Of a DNA stretch of 64,000 nucleotides, positions 22,680-33,639 are shown in pieces. The number at the start of each line of letters is the position of its first letter. Positions within the stretch are counted from its first letter, which is position 1. The notes below the pieces were generated by a model that was not told the DNA's origin, did no database searches, and saw only the letters and a list, made by a program, of their open reading frames with translations. The DNA comes from Zygnema cylindricum (lineage: Eukaryota > Streptophyta > Zygnematophyceae > Zygnematales > Zygnemataceae), in NCBI GenBank assembly GCA_037447655.1, contig JBBHKE010003373.1, positions 102,001 through 166,000 on the forward strand. The letters are read 5' to 3'. The translations under genes were made by a program, and so were the position numbers.

Positions 22680-23579
22680 CTTATCAGATGGTTCGGAAAA
22701 AGTGACGACTTCATCATCGTTTTTGTTCGTCTCCGAAGAAAAAACCGATGTTTTTACAGGTTGTCGAATTTTCGGTTTTCTGATAAACCATCCTTGTCAA
22801 AATACACCTGCCTCAGAAGCTTTTATATAACCAGGGCAGCTCCTATATCCATGCCCTTTAGCATTACAATAATAACACATGTCAGGTTTGCGAGGAACTT
22901 GATTTTGATTATTGTGAAACTGTTCCTTTTTAGAAGTTTGTGTGTTAAAAGCTTCTGCCTATCCAATGCTTTTAATTGCTTCTTGACTAGACTCTTCATC
23001 TAGGATATACTGAATTGCTATCGCTAAATTCCAATCAGCTTGTGTGAGTTTTTTCAGATTGTCAAAGGCTCCTTTATATTCACTAGGAAGCCCTCTCATT
23101 AGTAACAAAGCTTGTAGATCATCAAGAAACTTACCACCTGAACATGCATTTTCTACTATTAGTGTTCTCAAACCATAACAATACTCAGCCATGGTACCGC
23201 CGGTATACTTATACTCCCAGATTTTTCCAGCCGTAATCATATGGTGCTGCACATTAATTTTGGTGTGCATCTTTTTCAAAGAATGTCATATTTATGACGC
23301 CTTTTTCATGTGAATATGGGCCATAGCGAGCTCCTTTGAAATAAGCATTTTAATGGTGTGGAGAGAATGCAAATTTTTCTTCTTCCAGCTGGCGTCTGAT
23401 TTCGCCAGAGATGCGTCCACCACTTCCATCAAATTCGAGTTAAGAAAGTTCAGTTCCACCATATCCGCCCAATAGATATAGTCCTTGCCATCAAAGATAG
23501 GAATTCTTGAGGGAGGGCCCGTAACCTGTTGATCTATGATAGCCGGCGCCGCACCAGCAGTTGTTGAAGTAGTAGCCAT
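22680..23579 (-). pseudogene. gag: gag of element 2, broken
   Basis: ATG at 23579-23577 inside the LTR. Residues 1-18 are MATTSTTAGAAPAIIDQQ, then VTGPPSRIPIFDG (the PBS is translated as VTGP), YWADMVELNFLN, and a core with AGKIWEYKYTGGTMAEY and LLMRGLPSEYKGAF. The zinc knuckle CYYCNAKGHGYRSC (22837-22877; CX2CX4HX4C) is intact. Breaks: a stop at 23292, TAG near 22960 and TGA near 22797. The function is RNA packaging and particle formation. The downstream acidic stretch (NDDEVVTFSEPSDKE) leads into protease in the same frame, so gag and pol are one ORF as in most copia elements. Confidence 0.87.
23515..23526 (-). other. Primer-binding site of element 2
   Basis: The minus strand reads GGTTACGGGCCC right after LTR end CAACA. 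One mismatch to GGTTATGGGCCC, complement of the initiator tRNA-Met anticodon arm. Confidence 0.7.
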
Positions 23580-24387
23580 CACATAACCAAAGATAGAAAA
23601 CACTCAAGATACTAACTTTGATCCATTGCACAAGGCAGTCAATATGACCAAATGGTCCCAAACTCAATGAGAGTACAGTTTACTTTGTGTGCTGAAAACT
23701 CACAAAGTTTCAAACAAAACGCCTAATTAACCCAAGAGATACACCCCAGAGAATATCCCTTAAATTGCACATATGTGCTCTTTGAAACCTCATAAAAGGA
23801 ATATATGAAAGTAATTAAGTCCTAGAATTTATACAAATAAATTCTACTACTCACTAATTAGCCAATCAGAGCAGTATAAATAATGTTACGGTACTATTTA
23901 ACCGTACTCTAATATACTCTAACTAATTACCTGATGTTTGTTAATTCCATCAACGGTGTCTACTGTTTAGTACAGTACAGACGAACCTTAATTGTCTACG
24001 GACGTGTATTACTTACCGTACACACTAAGATACAATTACGTGTGATGACAAACTCCCGTTTCCACAAAGTTACCACCGACATTAAAACATTATACGTGAC
24101 GAAACGTGTCGCGGTGTCACTGTGGTCCACTTCCAAATTCTGGTAGATCTTTGTCGGTCCGATCTTGTCTATCGAACGATATGTCATAATTATGTAATGC
24201 GCGCCATTTCGTAATCTTTCTTTTGCGTATGAATCGCCCGATGTGATGTCCTTAGTTCCGTACAGTCCAGATTGTCAATTTACACTAATATTGAAACAGA
24301 CATTGAAACAGGTTCTGAAAGTGTTTCTAAGTCCTATATTTTCCTCTCACAGAATATAGAGAGGACTAAGGCTTTTGTAAACCAACA
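23527..24387 (-). repeat. 5' LTR of element 2
   Basis: Starts TGTTGGTTTACAAAAGCC at 24387 and ends ...GATCAACA at 23527; the first 53 nt of gag are inside it. The element-side end is confirmed by the PBS and the outer end by the AAAAT duplication. Confidence 0.93.
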
Positions 24388-25488
24388 AAAATTGTTACCT
24401 AACTTACACAAGCTGTTAGCGCTAACAAAAATTGTTACCTAACTTACACAAACTATTAGGGCTAACAAGAATTGTTACCTAACTTACACAAACTGTTAGA
24501 GCTAACAAGAATTGTTACCTAACTTACACAAACTGTTAGCGCTAACAAGAATTGTCATCAAAATTGCAGAAACTGTTTAGTCTAACACGAATCGTAACCT
24601 AATCTACACAAACTTTTAGCGCTAACAAGACTTGTTATCTAAATTTCCCAAACCATAAGCGCTAACAAAATTAGTTATCTAACTTACACAAACTGTTAGG
24701 GCTAACAGAAATTGTTAACTAACTTACACAAACTGATAGCGCTAAAAGGAATCGTTACCTAACTTACACAATATGTTAGCACTAAAAAATATTGTTATCT
24801 AAATAACACAAACTGTTAGTGCGAACAAGAATTGTTACCTAACTAACATAAACTGTTAGCGCTAACAAGAATTGTCATCAAATATGCAGAAGTTGTTTAG
24901 CGCTAACACTAATCGTAACCGAATTTACACAAACTTTTAGCGCTAACAAGACTTGTTATCTAAATTTCACAAACTGTAAGCGCTAACAAAATTAGTTATC
25001 TAACTTACACAAACTGGTAGCGCTAATAGTAATTGTTACCTAACTTACACAAACTGTTAGCGCTAACAATAATTGTTAACTAACTTACACAAACAGTCAG
25101 CGCTAACAAAAATTGTTACCTAACTTACAAAAACTGTTAGCGATAACAAGAATTGTTACCTGACTTACACAAAGTGTTAGCGCTAACATGAATTGTTACC
25201 TAACTTACACAAACTGTTAGCGCTAACAAGAATTGTGACCTAAATGACACAAATTGTTAGCGCTAACTTGAATTGTAACTTAACTTACACAAACTGTTAG
25301 CTCTAACAATAATTGATTACCTAACTTACACAAACTGTTAGCGCTAACAGGAATTGTTACCTAAATGACACAAATTATTAGCGATAACAAGAATTGTTAC
25401 CTTACTTACACAAACTATTAGCGTTAACTTGAATTGTTACCTAACTTACACAAACTGTTAGCGCTAACAATAATTGTTACATAACTTA
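24388..25488. repeat. 40-bp satellite, block 3
   Basis: About 27 units of the GTTAGCGCTAAC type. Two similar runs (ATTGTCATCAAA, then AGAAxxxGTTTAGxxCTAACAC, CGTAACC, GACTTGTTATCTAAATTTC) near 24550-24670 and 24860-24990 indicate a duplication of about 0.3 kb. Confidence 0.95.
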
Positions 25489-26294
25489 TGTTGTTGTTTC
25501 AAAACCTTTAGTCCTCTCTATAACTCGTGTGTGAGAAAGAGATTTCGGACTTAGTCGTTTTGTGTGTAGGCTGATTTATCGTAGAAAGGTTTTTAGTGTG
25601 GTATGTAAGTCCGAAGGTTGTACACGGGCTGAGTACACTCCAGGCACATGTGTGGGTCTGTGGGGAAGTCAAGATTGTGTGTTTCGGTTGATTGAAAGTA
25701 TTGTTCGTTTGGGGACTGATTTTACACGTGGAGGTTCATCTTCGGCGATGAAAGAATGCGCAGAGTCCGCTGTCATTTTTGGAAGAAGAATATTAACTGA
25801 GCCCTCATTTCAGCGGGCGAACTTTCACCGCATACTATTTCAATTTAGCGGCTGTTAGTTTTAGGTTTGTTGTAAATATTGTGTACGGTTGACGGCGGGT
25901 TTTTGTTTGATTAGGTTTAGTGTACCGGTCAGCCAACGGTATAGATCAGCTGCAGGTTCACTTGTATATATAGGACTTAGAATATTTTGGAGTTAGGAAT
26001 TTTGTGTATGCAAAACTGCAAAGCAGTTTTTTTTGGGTGTCTTTGAATTACAAGATCATTGTGATCTTTGGGCAGAATCATGTGAAAATATGCATGTAAT
26101 TATTATGTTGTATAATTTTATTTTGTGGAAAATTTTCAGACGTGTGGTGTGTTTGGTTTGCTTGGGGCTTCATTGTGAAGTTGGTCTTTTGTGGATTTGT
26201 CGTGAGAGTTTCCTCTTTGTGTATTGATTATTATGGCAACTGCCGGTGCCTCTTCTTCTTCTTCTTCTGGACCACCAGTTGCCTCAGGACAACA
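25489..26294 (+). repeat. 5' LTR of element 3
   Basis: Starts TGTTGTTGTTTC (the repeated TGT leaves a 3-bp uncertainty, 25489 or 25492) and ends ...GGACAACA at 26294. It holds CCTTTAGTCCTCTC near the start like families A and B, a TATATATA box and AGGACTTAGAATATT. The last 62 nt encode the Gag start. The 98-codon open frame at 25562-25858 has no recognisable content. Confidence 0.85.
25965..25972 (+). promoter_or_regulatory. Candidate TATA box in the element 3 LTR
   Basis: TATATATA is followed directly by AGGACTTAGAATATT, a motif found at the corresponding place of several LTRs here (30356, and AGGACTTAGATTATT near 38670), so it likely marks the U3/R start. Confidence 0.45.
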
Positions 26295-27240
26295 GGTCAC
26301 GGGCCCACCCTCACGGATCCCAATGTTAAATGGGCAAAAGCATTTGTATTGGGCGGATTTAACTAAGTCTTACCTTAAGCAAGTGAAACTATATGATGTG
26401 GTTTCCGGTGTTCTTCCGGATACAGATCCGGATTTTGATAAGAAAAATGAGGATGCTTCGCATGTTCTTAAATTACTTCTGTCAGAAGATTTGAGCATGA
26501 CATATATCAATATCTCTACGACATCTGAAATATGGAAGGCTTTGAAAGAATCTTATGTCCTAGCTAGTGAGCAGAATGAGGTTACAACTGCTAGAGATTT
26601 GGGATTATAAGTATACTGAGGGGGATATGAACTCATATTGTAACGGCTTGAAACTTCTTTTTTCGGAAAATTCATGTTTCGGGTGGAATTTTCCTCCCTA
26701 TCATCAAGTTATGATTCTAATGACTCAATATAAAGGAGCCGCAAAACAATTAAAGAGGTTAGAGAAGAGTAAATGAAATATAGCTGTAGCTCAAGCTTAT
26801 ATCTTAGAGGAAGAGGCCACTCAGACAGCATTAAATGGTGGACACAATGGTGGACACTCAGCAGTAGCATACAATGCTCAGACATATAAGCCGGCTGGAT
26901 TTTCCAGAAATAGGAACTTTACCCCTAATCCGAATTATAAGCAATATGATAGGTGTGTCTATTGCTTTGGTCAAGGTCATGTTTTTCCGCTTTGTCCGGC
27001 ATTTATAAAAGCGTGTGAAACAGGAATTTATCGTGCGGGGTGGAAGGTGCGGTCGGAGGATTCACCATCCAAAGTGGCGGCATCAAAACTGCCGTCTAAA
27101 AATGCGACGTTTTTTGCAACCGATGAGACGCCACAAGACGAACCGATGGAGGAAAAAGACGACGTGGTCAGATTTCCGCAATCGGATGACGATGAGTTCT
27201 TTGCTCTCGCAAAGGATCTCATGGAGGGACCTCAAGAAAA
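26233..27240 (+). pseudogene. gag: gag of element 3, frameshifted
   Basis: ATG at 26233, 62 nt before the LTR end. The product starts MATAGASSSSSSGPPVASGQ, then QVTGPPSRIPMLNG (PBS translated), HLYWADLTKSYLKQ and SEDLSMTYINISTTSEIW. A frameshift near 26595 separates this from DYKYTEGDMNSYCNGLK; TGA at 26774 follows LKRLEKSK. The zinc knuckle CVYCFGQGHVFPLC (about 26955-26997) is complete. A short GGHNGGH duplication precedes it. Gag continues in frame into the pol ORF. Confidence 0.85.
26295..26307 (+). other. Primer-binding site of element 3
   Basis: GGTCACGGGCCCA directly follows the LTR end ACAACA. It differs at two positions from GGTTATGGGCCCA. Confidence 0.65.
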
Positions 27241-28996
27241 CGGGTGGATTATGGACTCGGGATGCTCTTCCCACATGTGCGACAACCGTGCTTACTTCAA
27301 AACCCTCACTCCAATTCCCACTCCCTGGATTTATTATGCGGATGACAGCCGTGTGGAGGCTACGGCAAAGGGAAACGTTGAGTTAGCTTGTGACATCAAT
27401 GGTCAGGTTGTAAAAAGGACATTGCATGATGTCCTCTATATTCCAAAGTTTAAGAAAAAGTTGTTTTCCACTTCGGTGGCTGAAATGAAAGGATTTGGAG
27501 TTTTGCAAAAGAATGGGAAAAAGGTAGTAAGCAAAGATGGAAGAGTAGCCTTAGTAGGAACTAGAGGCCCAAACTTGTTGTACCGGATGGACTTGGCTAA
27601 TAAAATTGACTTTGCATACTCCAGTGTCTTTCCGGAAAATGTTTTGTGGCATAAGAGGCTCGGTCATGTTCATCATGAGAGACTTGATAAAATGGTAAAA
27701 AAAATTATGATAGATGGTGTTAATTTAGGCCAGAAAGACTCTCATGTATGTGATTGGTGTGCTCTAGGAAAGCTTCATAAGTTACCCCTACCTCAGGCCG
27801 CGGATAACCAGGCTACGGATTTGCTGCAAATTATTCATTCGAATGTGTGGGGACCGTCAAAAGTCCCTTCCCTCAGTGGCAGCCGGTTTTTGGTCACTTT
27901 TATTGATGATTTCTCCCTGTACAGCAAGGTTTACTTTATGAAGGAGAAGAGTGAATTGTTCACTCACTTCAAGCACTTTCGAGTTTGGGCGGAAAAGCTT
28001 CATGGGAAGCCGATCCTCTCCCTTCGGTCCGACAACGGAGGTGAATATATTTCTCATGCATTCTCGGACTATTTAAAAGCAAACGGCATTTCTCGGCAAT
28101 ATACAGTTCCCTATACTCCGGAGCAAAACGGAGTATCGGAAAGACTCAACCGAACTTTAACGGAAAGTGCAAAACCTATGATGTTAGATAAAGGGATATA
28201 TTTCAAGTTTTGGGGTGAGGCTTTCTCTTGTGCTTCGTATATAAGAAATAGAATAGCAACTAAAGTCGTGAAAGGAAAAACACCATATGAAGTGTGGACC
28301 GGAAGAAAGCCTAATGTTAGTCACTTCCAAGTTTTTGGGAGCAAACGTTTTATTTTGGATAACCTCCCTATTTTTAAGCTGATTCCGAAATCGGTTCCCG
28401 AGATTTTTATGGGATATGATGATGAGTCCGTAGGCTATAGAGTATACAATACGGATAAAAAAACTCTTCAAGTTGCTAGAAATATTCAGGTTAAGGAAGA
28501 AAGTCAATCAGTTGATGTGTTTGGCATTACAGATTTAGAGAAAAATGCCAAAATTCAAGAATATGTTATTTTTGAGAGTGTTCCTTTTACATCTTCCACC
28601 ACCTCTTCCTCATCTATCGGTGGTGGAACATCTCCTATTCATACTCCGGACACTCCGGCTGCTCCACTTGTCAAGAATACTCAACCTCCTCCACCTCCTC
28701 CCCCTCCACCTCCTCCTCCTCCTCCTCCTCGACAGCCACGTACAGATCCGACAGTTCCTGCCTCAGATTTTCCGGGGGGGAAAAGGCAAAGCAACAGGCT
28801 GGGAGGTGAACCGGTGGAGCATGCTCTATTTTTTGCCAGCACAATGGAACCGGCTACCATACAGGAGGATTTTTCAGCTCCGGAAAAAGATCAATGGATC
28901 TCCGCGGCAAACGATGAAATGCGATCGATAATGGAGGCTCACACTTGGAAGCTTGTGGAACTTCCGCCGGACCGAAAGACAATCGGTTTTAACTAG
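27047..28996 (+). pseudogene. pol: Protease-integrase part of pol in element 3 (649 codons open)
   Basis: The longest open frame in the window. In order: acidic linker; protease WIMDSGCSSHMC (about residue 66; DSG rather than DTG); GAG-pre-integrase with VLWHKRLGHVHHERLDKM and CDWCALGKLHKLPL; integrase core with IHSNVWGP, LRSDNGGEY and EQNGVSERLNRT. The first catalytic Asp is Asn (codon 27842-27844), so strand transfer is unlikely. Integrase tail FQVFGSKRF and MGYDDESVGYRVY follow, then a linker with 15 consecutive Pro codons (28687-28731), FPGGKRQSNR, and the RT start NDEMRSIMEAHTWKLVELPPD. It ends at a TAG replacing the Trp codon of the KWVFKV motif, consistent with G to A. Confidence 0.9.
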
Positions 28997-29999
28997 GTCT
29001 TAAAAGTTAAGTTAAATCCTGATAATTCCATTGAAAGATTGATGGCTAGGCTAGTTACAAAGGGTTATAGTCAGAAGGAAGGAATTGACTATGAAGAGAC
29101 TTTCTCTTTGGTTGTTTGTTGTCTCTAGCGGCCATTGAAGATATGGAATTACATCAAATGGATGTTAAAACCGCTTTCTTGCATGGAGACTTAGAAGAAG
29201 TGATTTATATGAAGTAGCCTGAAATGTATGTAGAGACAGAAAAGAAAATTTGGTCTATAAGTTGTTGAAATCCTTGTACGGCCTGAAGCAGGCTCCTAGT
29301 CAGTGGAATCTAAAACTAGATGAGTTTCTCGCCTGTCTTGGCTTTGTAAGGATTAGTTCATTTCACTCAGTCTATGTTATGAAAGGGGAAGATGGGATTA
29401 TTTATATTGCAGTATATGTAGATGATTTGCTACTGTTAAGTAAGTCATTGAATGAGATTAAAAAAATTAAAGCAGCCTTGAATTCAAGATTTGAGATGAA
29501 GGATTTAGGTGAGTCAAAGTATATTCTTGGAATTCAAGTAGAAAGGGATAGAGATAGGAGAATAATCTATCTAACGCAGCGGGAAGCGATAGGGAATGGC
29601 GATAGGGAATGTGCAGGAAAGATTCGGCATGGCAGAGGCAAAGGGAAGTGCCACTCCCATGGAATTTAAGCAGAAAGTGGAAGGCATGGAGACCAATGGA
29701 GGAGTCATTTTTGACAACACTTTGGAGTCAGGGGAGGCAGATTTTATGGCCATCATTCCATACTGGCATATTGTCGGCAACGTAATCTACTTCATGTTTT
29801 GCACGAGGCCGAACATTGCGGCAGCCGTTGGTGCCTTGAGCCGGAGTTTGCAAAATCCCAGGAAAACGGATTGGGAGGCGGCAAAGAGGGTTTTTTTCGG
29901 TACGTTGCAGGGACACAAACCCTTCGACTTGCTCTCGGTGGAGACGAAGTTAAAATTCAGACTTGGAGCGATGTTAGTTACGTAGACATGCCAAGCCGT
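28997..29999 (+). pseudogene. pol: RT and truncated RNase H of element 3
   Basis: After the TAG, RT continues with [13 protein letters not shown] and [10 protein letters not shown]; then about 30 bp is lost near 29112 (the RFPTVRI segment). [19 protein letters not shown] is followed by TAG where CAG (Gln) is expected (29216). Frame breaks, then [21 protein letters not shown] and the intact catalytic YVDDLLLLSKS. A 13-bp tandem duplication (GGCGATAGGGAAT, about 29587-29612) shifts the frame within LTQREAIGN. RNase H continues to MPSR at about 29998, where the sequence switches to an LTR; the remaining about 130 residues are missing. Confidence 0.87.
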
Positions 30000-30777
30000 T
30001 GTTTTTACATACCGCGCATTTGTTTCGACGGCAAAACAAATACCGCACACATATTTTTGACGGGTAAGAATGAATACCGGATATAATCGACAACCGTGGT
30101 GCTAGCCGAGATTCCGGAATGGCCGCCTTGGCGTTTTCTGGAGCCGCCACTCCGGATGACACGTGGAAATGCGCTGGAGGATTGCGGAAACTTTGGAGTG
30201 CAAGATATCAAGTTTGGAAGTGACATTTGTCACCTGTATGGTCTTGTCGTATAGTTGTCGTACAGAAAGTACTCCGGCGCATGAACTTTTATATACGGTA
30301 CAGTCCTATGATTAGCGTCATACTTTAGTAAAAGGGGTATGGAGAGGGACTAGGACTTAGAATATTTCTGGTAGGTAGTTGACTCTCCCAGAGAACACCT
30401 TGTATAAATGGCAAACTTTGGCCAGCCATAACAATCAATTCAGTTGACCAAATTCAGTGATTCTATTTGCTATGGACTCAAGGGAGTCCAAGCTACACAG
30501 TGGTGTAGTCGGTCAAAGATTTTGCCTGCTTTGGTGGCTGCATTTTTAAGGGAAAGTCAAAGTGAATAAATGTGTCCAAATATCATATTCTAACTTTGCA
30601 TTCTGTGGTGGAACTGAGCACACAGAAAGTCTTACTTCACAGGGGTGAAGCTCTAATGGGGTTCTAATTGTAAAGGGGTCAATCATTTGGGTTTATATAA
30701 ACTTGGAGTCGGCACTATCTAGATTAGCTTCTTTTGATTTGCGAATTCTGTGTGGCAATGGACCCCATAGAATTTCA
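30000..30777 (+). repeat. LTR of a different copia family at the 3' end of element 3
   Basis: 778 bp, starting TGTTTTTACATACC and ending GAATTTCA. It has TTTATATACGG near 30290, AGGACTTAGAATATT near 30356 and a start ATGGACCCCATAGAATTT 20 bp before its end, the embedded gag-start layout of the other families. It shares no clear sequence with the 5' LTR apart from the AGGACTTAGAATATT box. Confidence 0.65.
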
Positions 30778-31689
30778 ACTTACACAAACTTTTACCGCTA
30801 ACATGAATTGTAACCGAAATTACACAAACTGTTAGTACTAACAGAAATTGTTATCTAAATTACACAAACTGTTAGAAATATCAGGTATTGTTACATTACT
30901 TTCACAAACTAGTAAGGCTAACAGGAATTGTTATCTAAATTACACAAATTGGTAGCGCTAACGGGAATCGTTACCTAACTTACACAAATTGTTACTACTA
31001 ACAGGAATTGTTCCCTAACTTACACAAACTGTTAGCGATAACAAGAATCGTTATCTAAATTACACAAACTGTTAGCGCTAACAGAAATTGTTATCTAAAT
31101 CAAACAAATTGGTAGCTCAAACAGAATTTGTTACCTAACTTGCACAAACAGTTAGCAATATCAGGTATTGTTACCCAACTTTCACAAACTGTTAGGGCTA
31201 ACAGGAATGGTTATCTAAATTACACAAATTGTTAGCGCTAACGACAATTGTTACCTAATTTACACAAGCTATTAGCAATAACAAGAATTGTTATCTATAT
31301 TACACAAACTATTAGCTCTAACATGAATTGATATCTAAATAACACAAAGTGTTAGCGCTAACAAGAACTGTTATCTAAATTACACATATTGTTAGCACTA
31401 ATAGGAATTATTACCTAAATTACACAAACTATTAGCGCTAACAGGAATTATCACCTAAATTTCACAACTTGTTAGCACTAACATGAATTGTTACCTAACT
31501 TACACAAACTTTAGCGATAACAAGAATCGTTATCTAAATTACACATACTGTTAGCGCTAACATAAATTGTTATCTAAATAACACAAAGTGCTAGCAATAA
31601 GAGGTATTGTTACCTAACTTTCACAAACTACTAGTGTAAATAGGAATTATTATCTAAATTACACATATTGGTAGCGCTAACGAGAATTG

Positions 31690-32310
31690 TTACCTAATTT
31701 ACACAATTTGTTAGCGATAACTTGAATTGTTATCTAAATTACACAAATTGTAAGCGCTAACAAGAATTGATTGTTGTCTCAATTACACAAACTTTGGAAA
31801 TAACAAGAATTATTGTCAAAATTACACAAACTGTTAGCGCTAACAGGAATTGTTATCTAAATTACACACATTGTTAACACTAATCGGAATTATTACCTAA
31901 ATTACACAAACTTTTAGCGCTAACAGGAAGATTATCTAAATTACACAAATTGTTAGCGCTAACAAGATTTATTATCTAAAATACACAAACTGTTAGCGAT
32001 AACAAGAATTGTGACCTAACTAACAAAACTGTTAGCGATAACAAATATTGTTACACAAACTTTTAGCGCTAACATGAATTGTTATCTATATTACACAAAC
32101 TATTAGCGATAACTTGAATTGTTATCTAAATTACACAAATTGTAAGCGCTAACAAGAATTGATTGTTGTCTCAATTACACAAACTTTGGAAATAACAAGA
32201 ATTATTGTCAAAATTACACAAACTGTTAGCGCTAACAGGAATTGTTATCTAAATTACACATATTGTTAGCACTAATAGGAATTATTACCTAAATTACACA
32301 AACTTTTAGC
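31690..32310. repeat. Satellite duplication, offset 392 bp
   Basis: A distinctive run (GATAACTTGAATTG, GAATTGATTGTTGTCTC, ACTTTGGAAATAACAAG, ATTATTGTCAAAATT) occurs at about 31700-31890 and again at about 32100-32290. Confidence 0.82.
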
Positions 32311-33639
32311 GCTAACAGATTTGTTATCTAAATTACACAAATTGTTAGCGCCAACAAGATTTATTTTCTAAATTACACAAACTATTAGCAATAACAAGAA
32401 TTGTGACCTAACTTACACAAACTGTAAGCGATAACGGGAATTGTAACCAAATTTACACAAACTATTAGCGCTTACAGAAATTGTTATCTAAATTACACAA
32501 ACTGTTAGCGCTAACACGAATTGATATGTAAATAACACAAAGTGTTAGCGCTAACAAGAATTGTTACCTAACTTATAGATATTGTTAGCGCTAACAAAAA
32601 TTATTATCTAATTTACACAAATTGTTAGAGCTAACAGAAATTGTTATCCAAATTACACAAACTATGAGCGGTAAGAGGATTTTTTATCTAAATTACACAA
32701 ATTGTAAGCGCTAACAGGTATTGTTATCTAAATTACACAAATTGTTAGCGCAAACAGGAAGTGTTACCTAACTTACACAAACTCTTAGTGCTAACAATAA
32801 CTTTTACCTAACTTACACAAAATATTAGCGCTAACAAGAATTGTTACCTAACTTAGACAAACTGTTAGCGATAACAAGAATTGTTATCTTAATTACACAA
32901 ACTGTTACGGCTAACTGGAATTTTAACCTAACTTACACAAACTGTTAGCGATAACGATAATTATTATCTAAATTATAGAAACTGTTTCTAAAAAAAATTG
33001 TTATTTAAATTACACAAAATGTTAGCGCTAACAGGAATTGTTATCTAAATTACACAAATTGTTAGCGCTAAAAGGAATTATTATCTAACTTACACAAATT
33101 GTTAGCGCTAAAAGGAATGATTATCTAACTTACACAAAATTGTTCGCGCTAAGTGGAATTGTTATCTAAATTACACAAACTATTATCCCTAACAAGAATT
33201 GTTATCTAAATTGCAAAAACTATTAGCAATATCAGGAATTGTTACTGAACTTGCACAAACTGTTAGTGATAACAAAAATTGTTATCTAAATTAACGAAAA
33301 TATTAGCGCTAACAGGAACTGTTATCGAAATTACACAAACTATTAGCGCAAACAGGAATTGTTATCTAAATAACACAAAATGTTAGCGCTACAAGGAATT
33401 GTTACCTATCTTAAACAATCTGTTAGCTCTTTACAAGAATTGTTACCTAACTTACACAAATTTTTAGCGATATCAAATATTGATAAAAAAACAGTTAGTG
33501 CTAAACAAAATTGTTACCTAACTTACACAAACAGTTAGCTATAACAAGAATTGTTATCTAAAGTACACAAACTGTTAGCGATAACAAGAATTGTTACCTA
33601 ACTTACACAAATTGTTAGCGATAACAAGAATTTTTGTCT

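Larger units (their letters stand above)
18417..24387 (-). mobile_element. Element 2: complete family-A Ty1/copia retrotransposon
   Basis: 5,971 bp in minus orientation between satellite blocks, flanked by the 5-bp duplication AAAAT (18412-18416 and 24388-24392). Order: LTR 24387-23527, PBS, gag, protease, integrase, RT, RNase H, purine tract, LTR 19278-18417. The LTRs are 861 and 862 bp and very similar by eye (most differences lie near the gag start), so insertion is fairly recent. The coding part has several stops, at least one frameshift, and a changed integrase Asp. Only gag-pol is present; no extra ORF follows RNase H. Confidence 0.95.
25489..30777 (+). mobile_element. Element 3: family-D copia element with two different LTRs
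   Basis: 5,289 bp in plus orientation, flanked by ACTTA (25484-25488 and 30778-30782) in satellite. 5' LTR, PBS, gag, protease, integrase, RT and part of RNase H are in normal order, but RNase H stops at about 29999 and an unrelated LTR (30000-30777) follows with no purine tract. The shared 5-bp flanks suggest the chimera entered as one unit. The ends are TGTTG and TTTCA. Confidence 0.8.

Noticed and set aside
24388-25488. CCTAAC-like strings as telomeric repeats
   Set aside because: CCTAAC occurs once per 40-bp unit within GTTACCTAAC; there is no tandem 6-8 bp telomere motif.
25562-25858. 98-codon ORF upstream of element 3 gag
   Set aside because: It lies in the U3 part of the 5' LTR before the likely TATA box; no domain.
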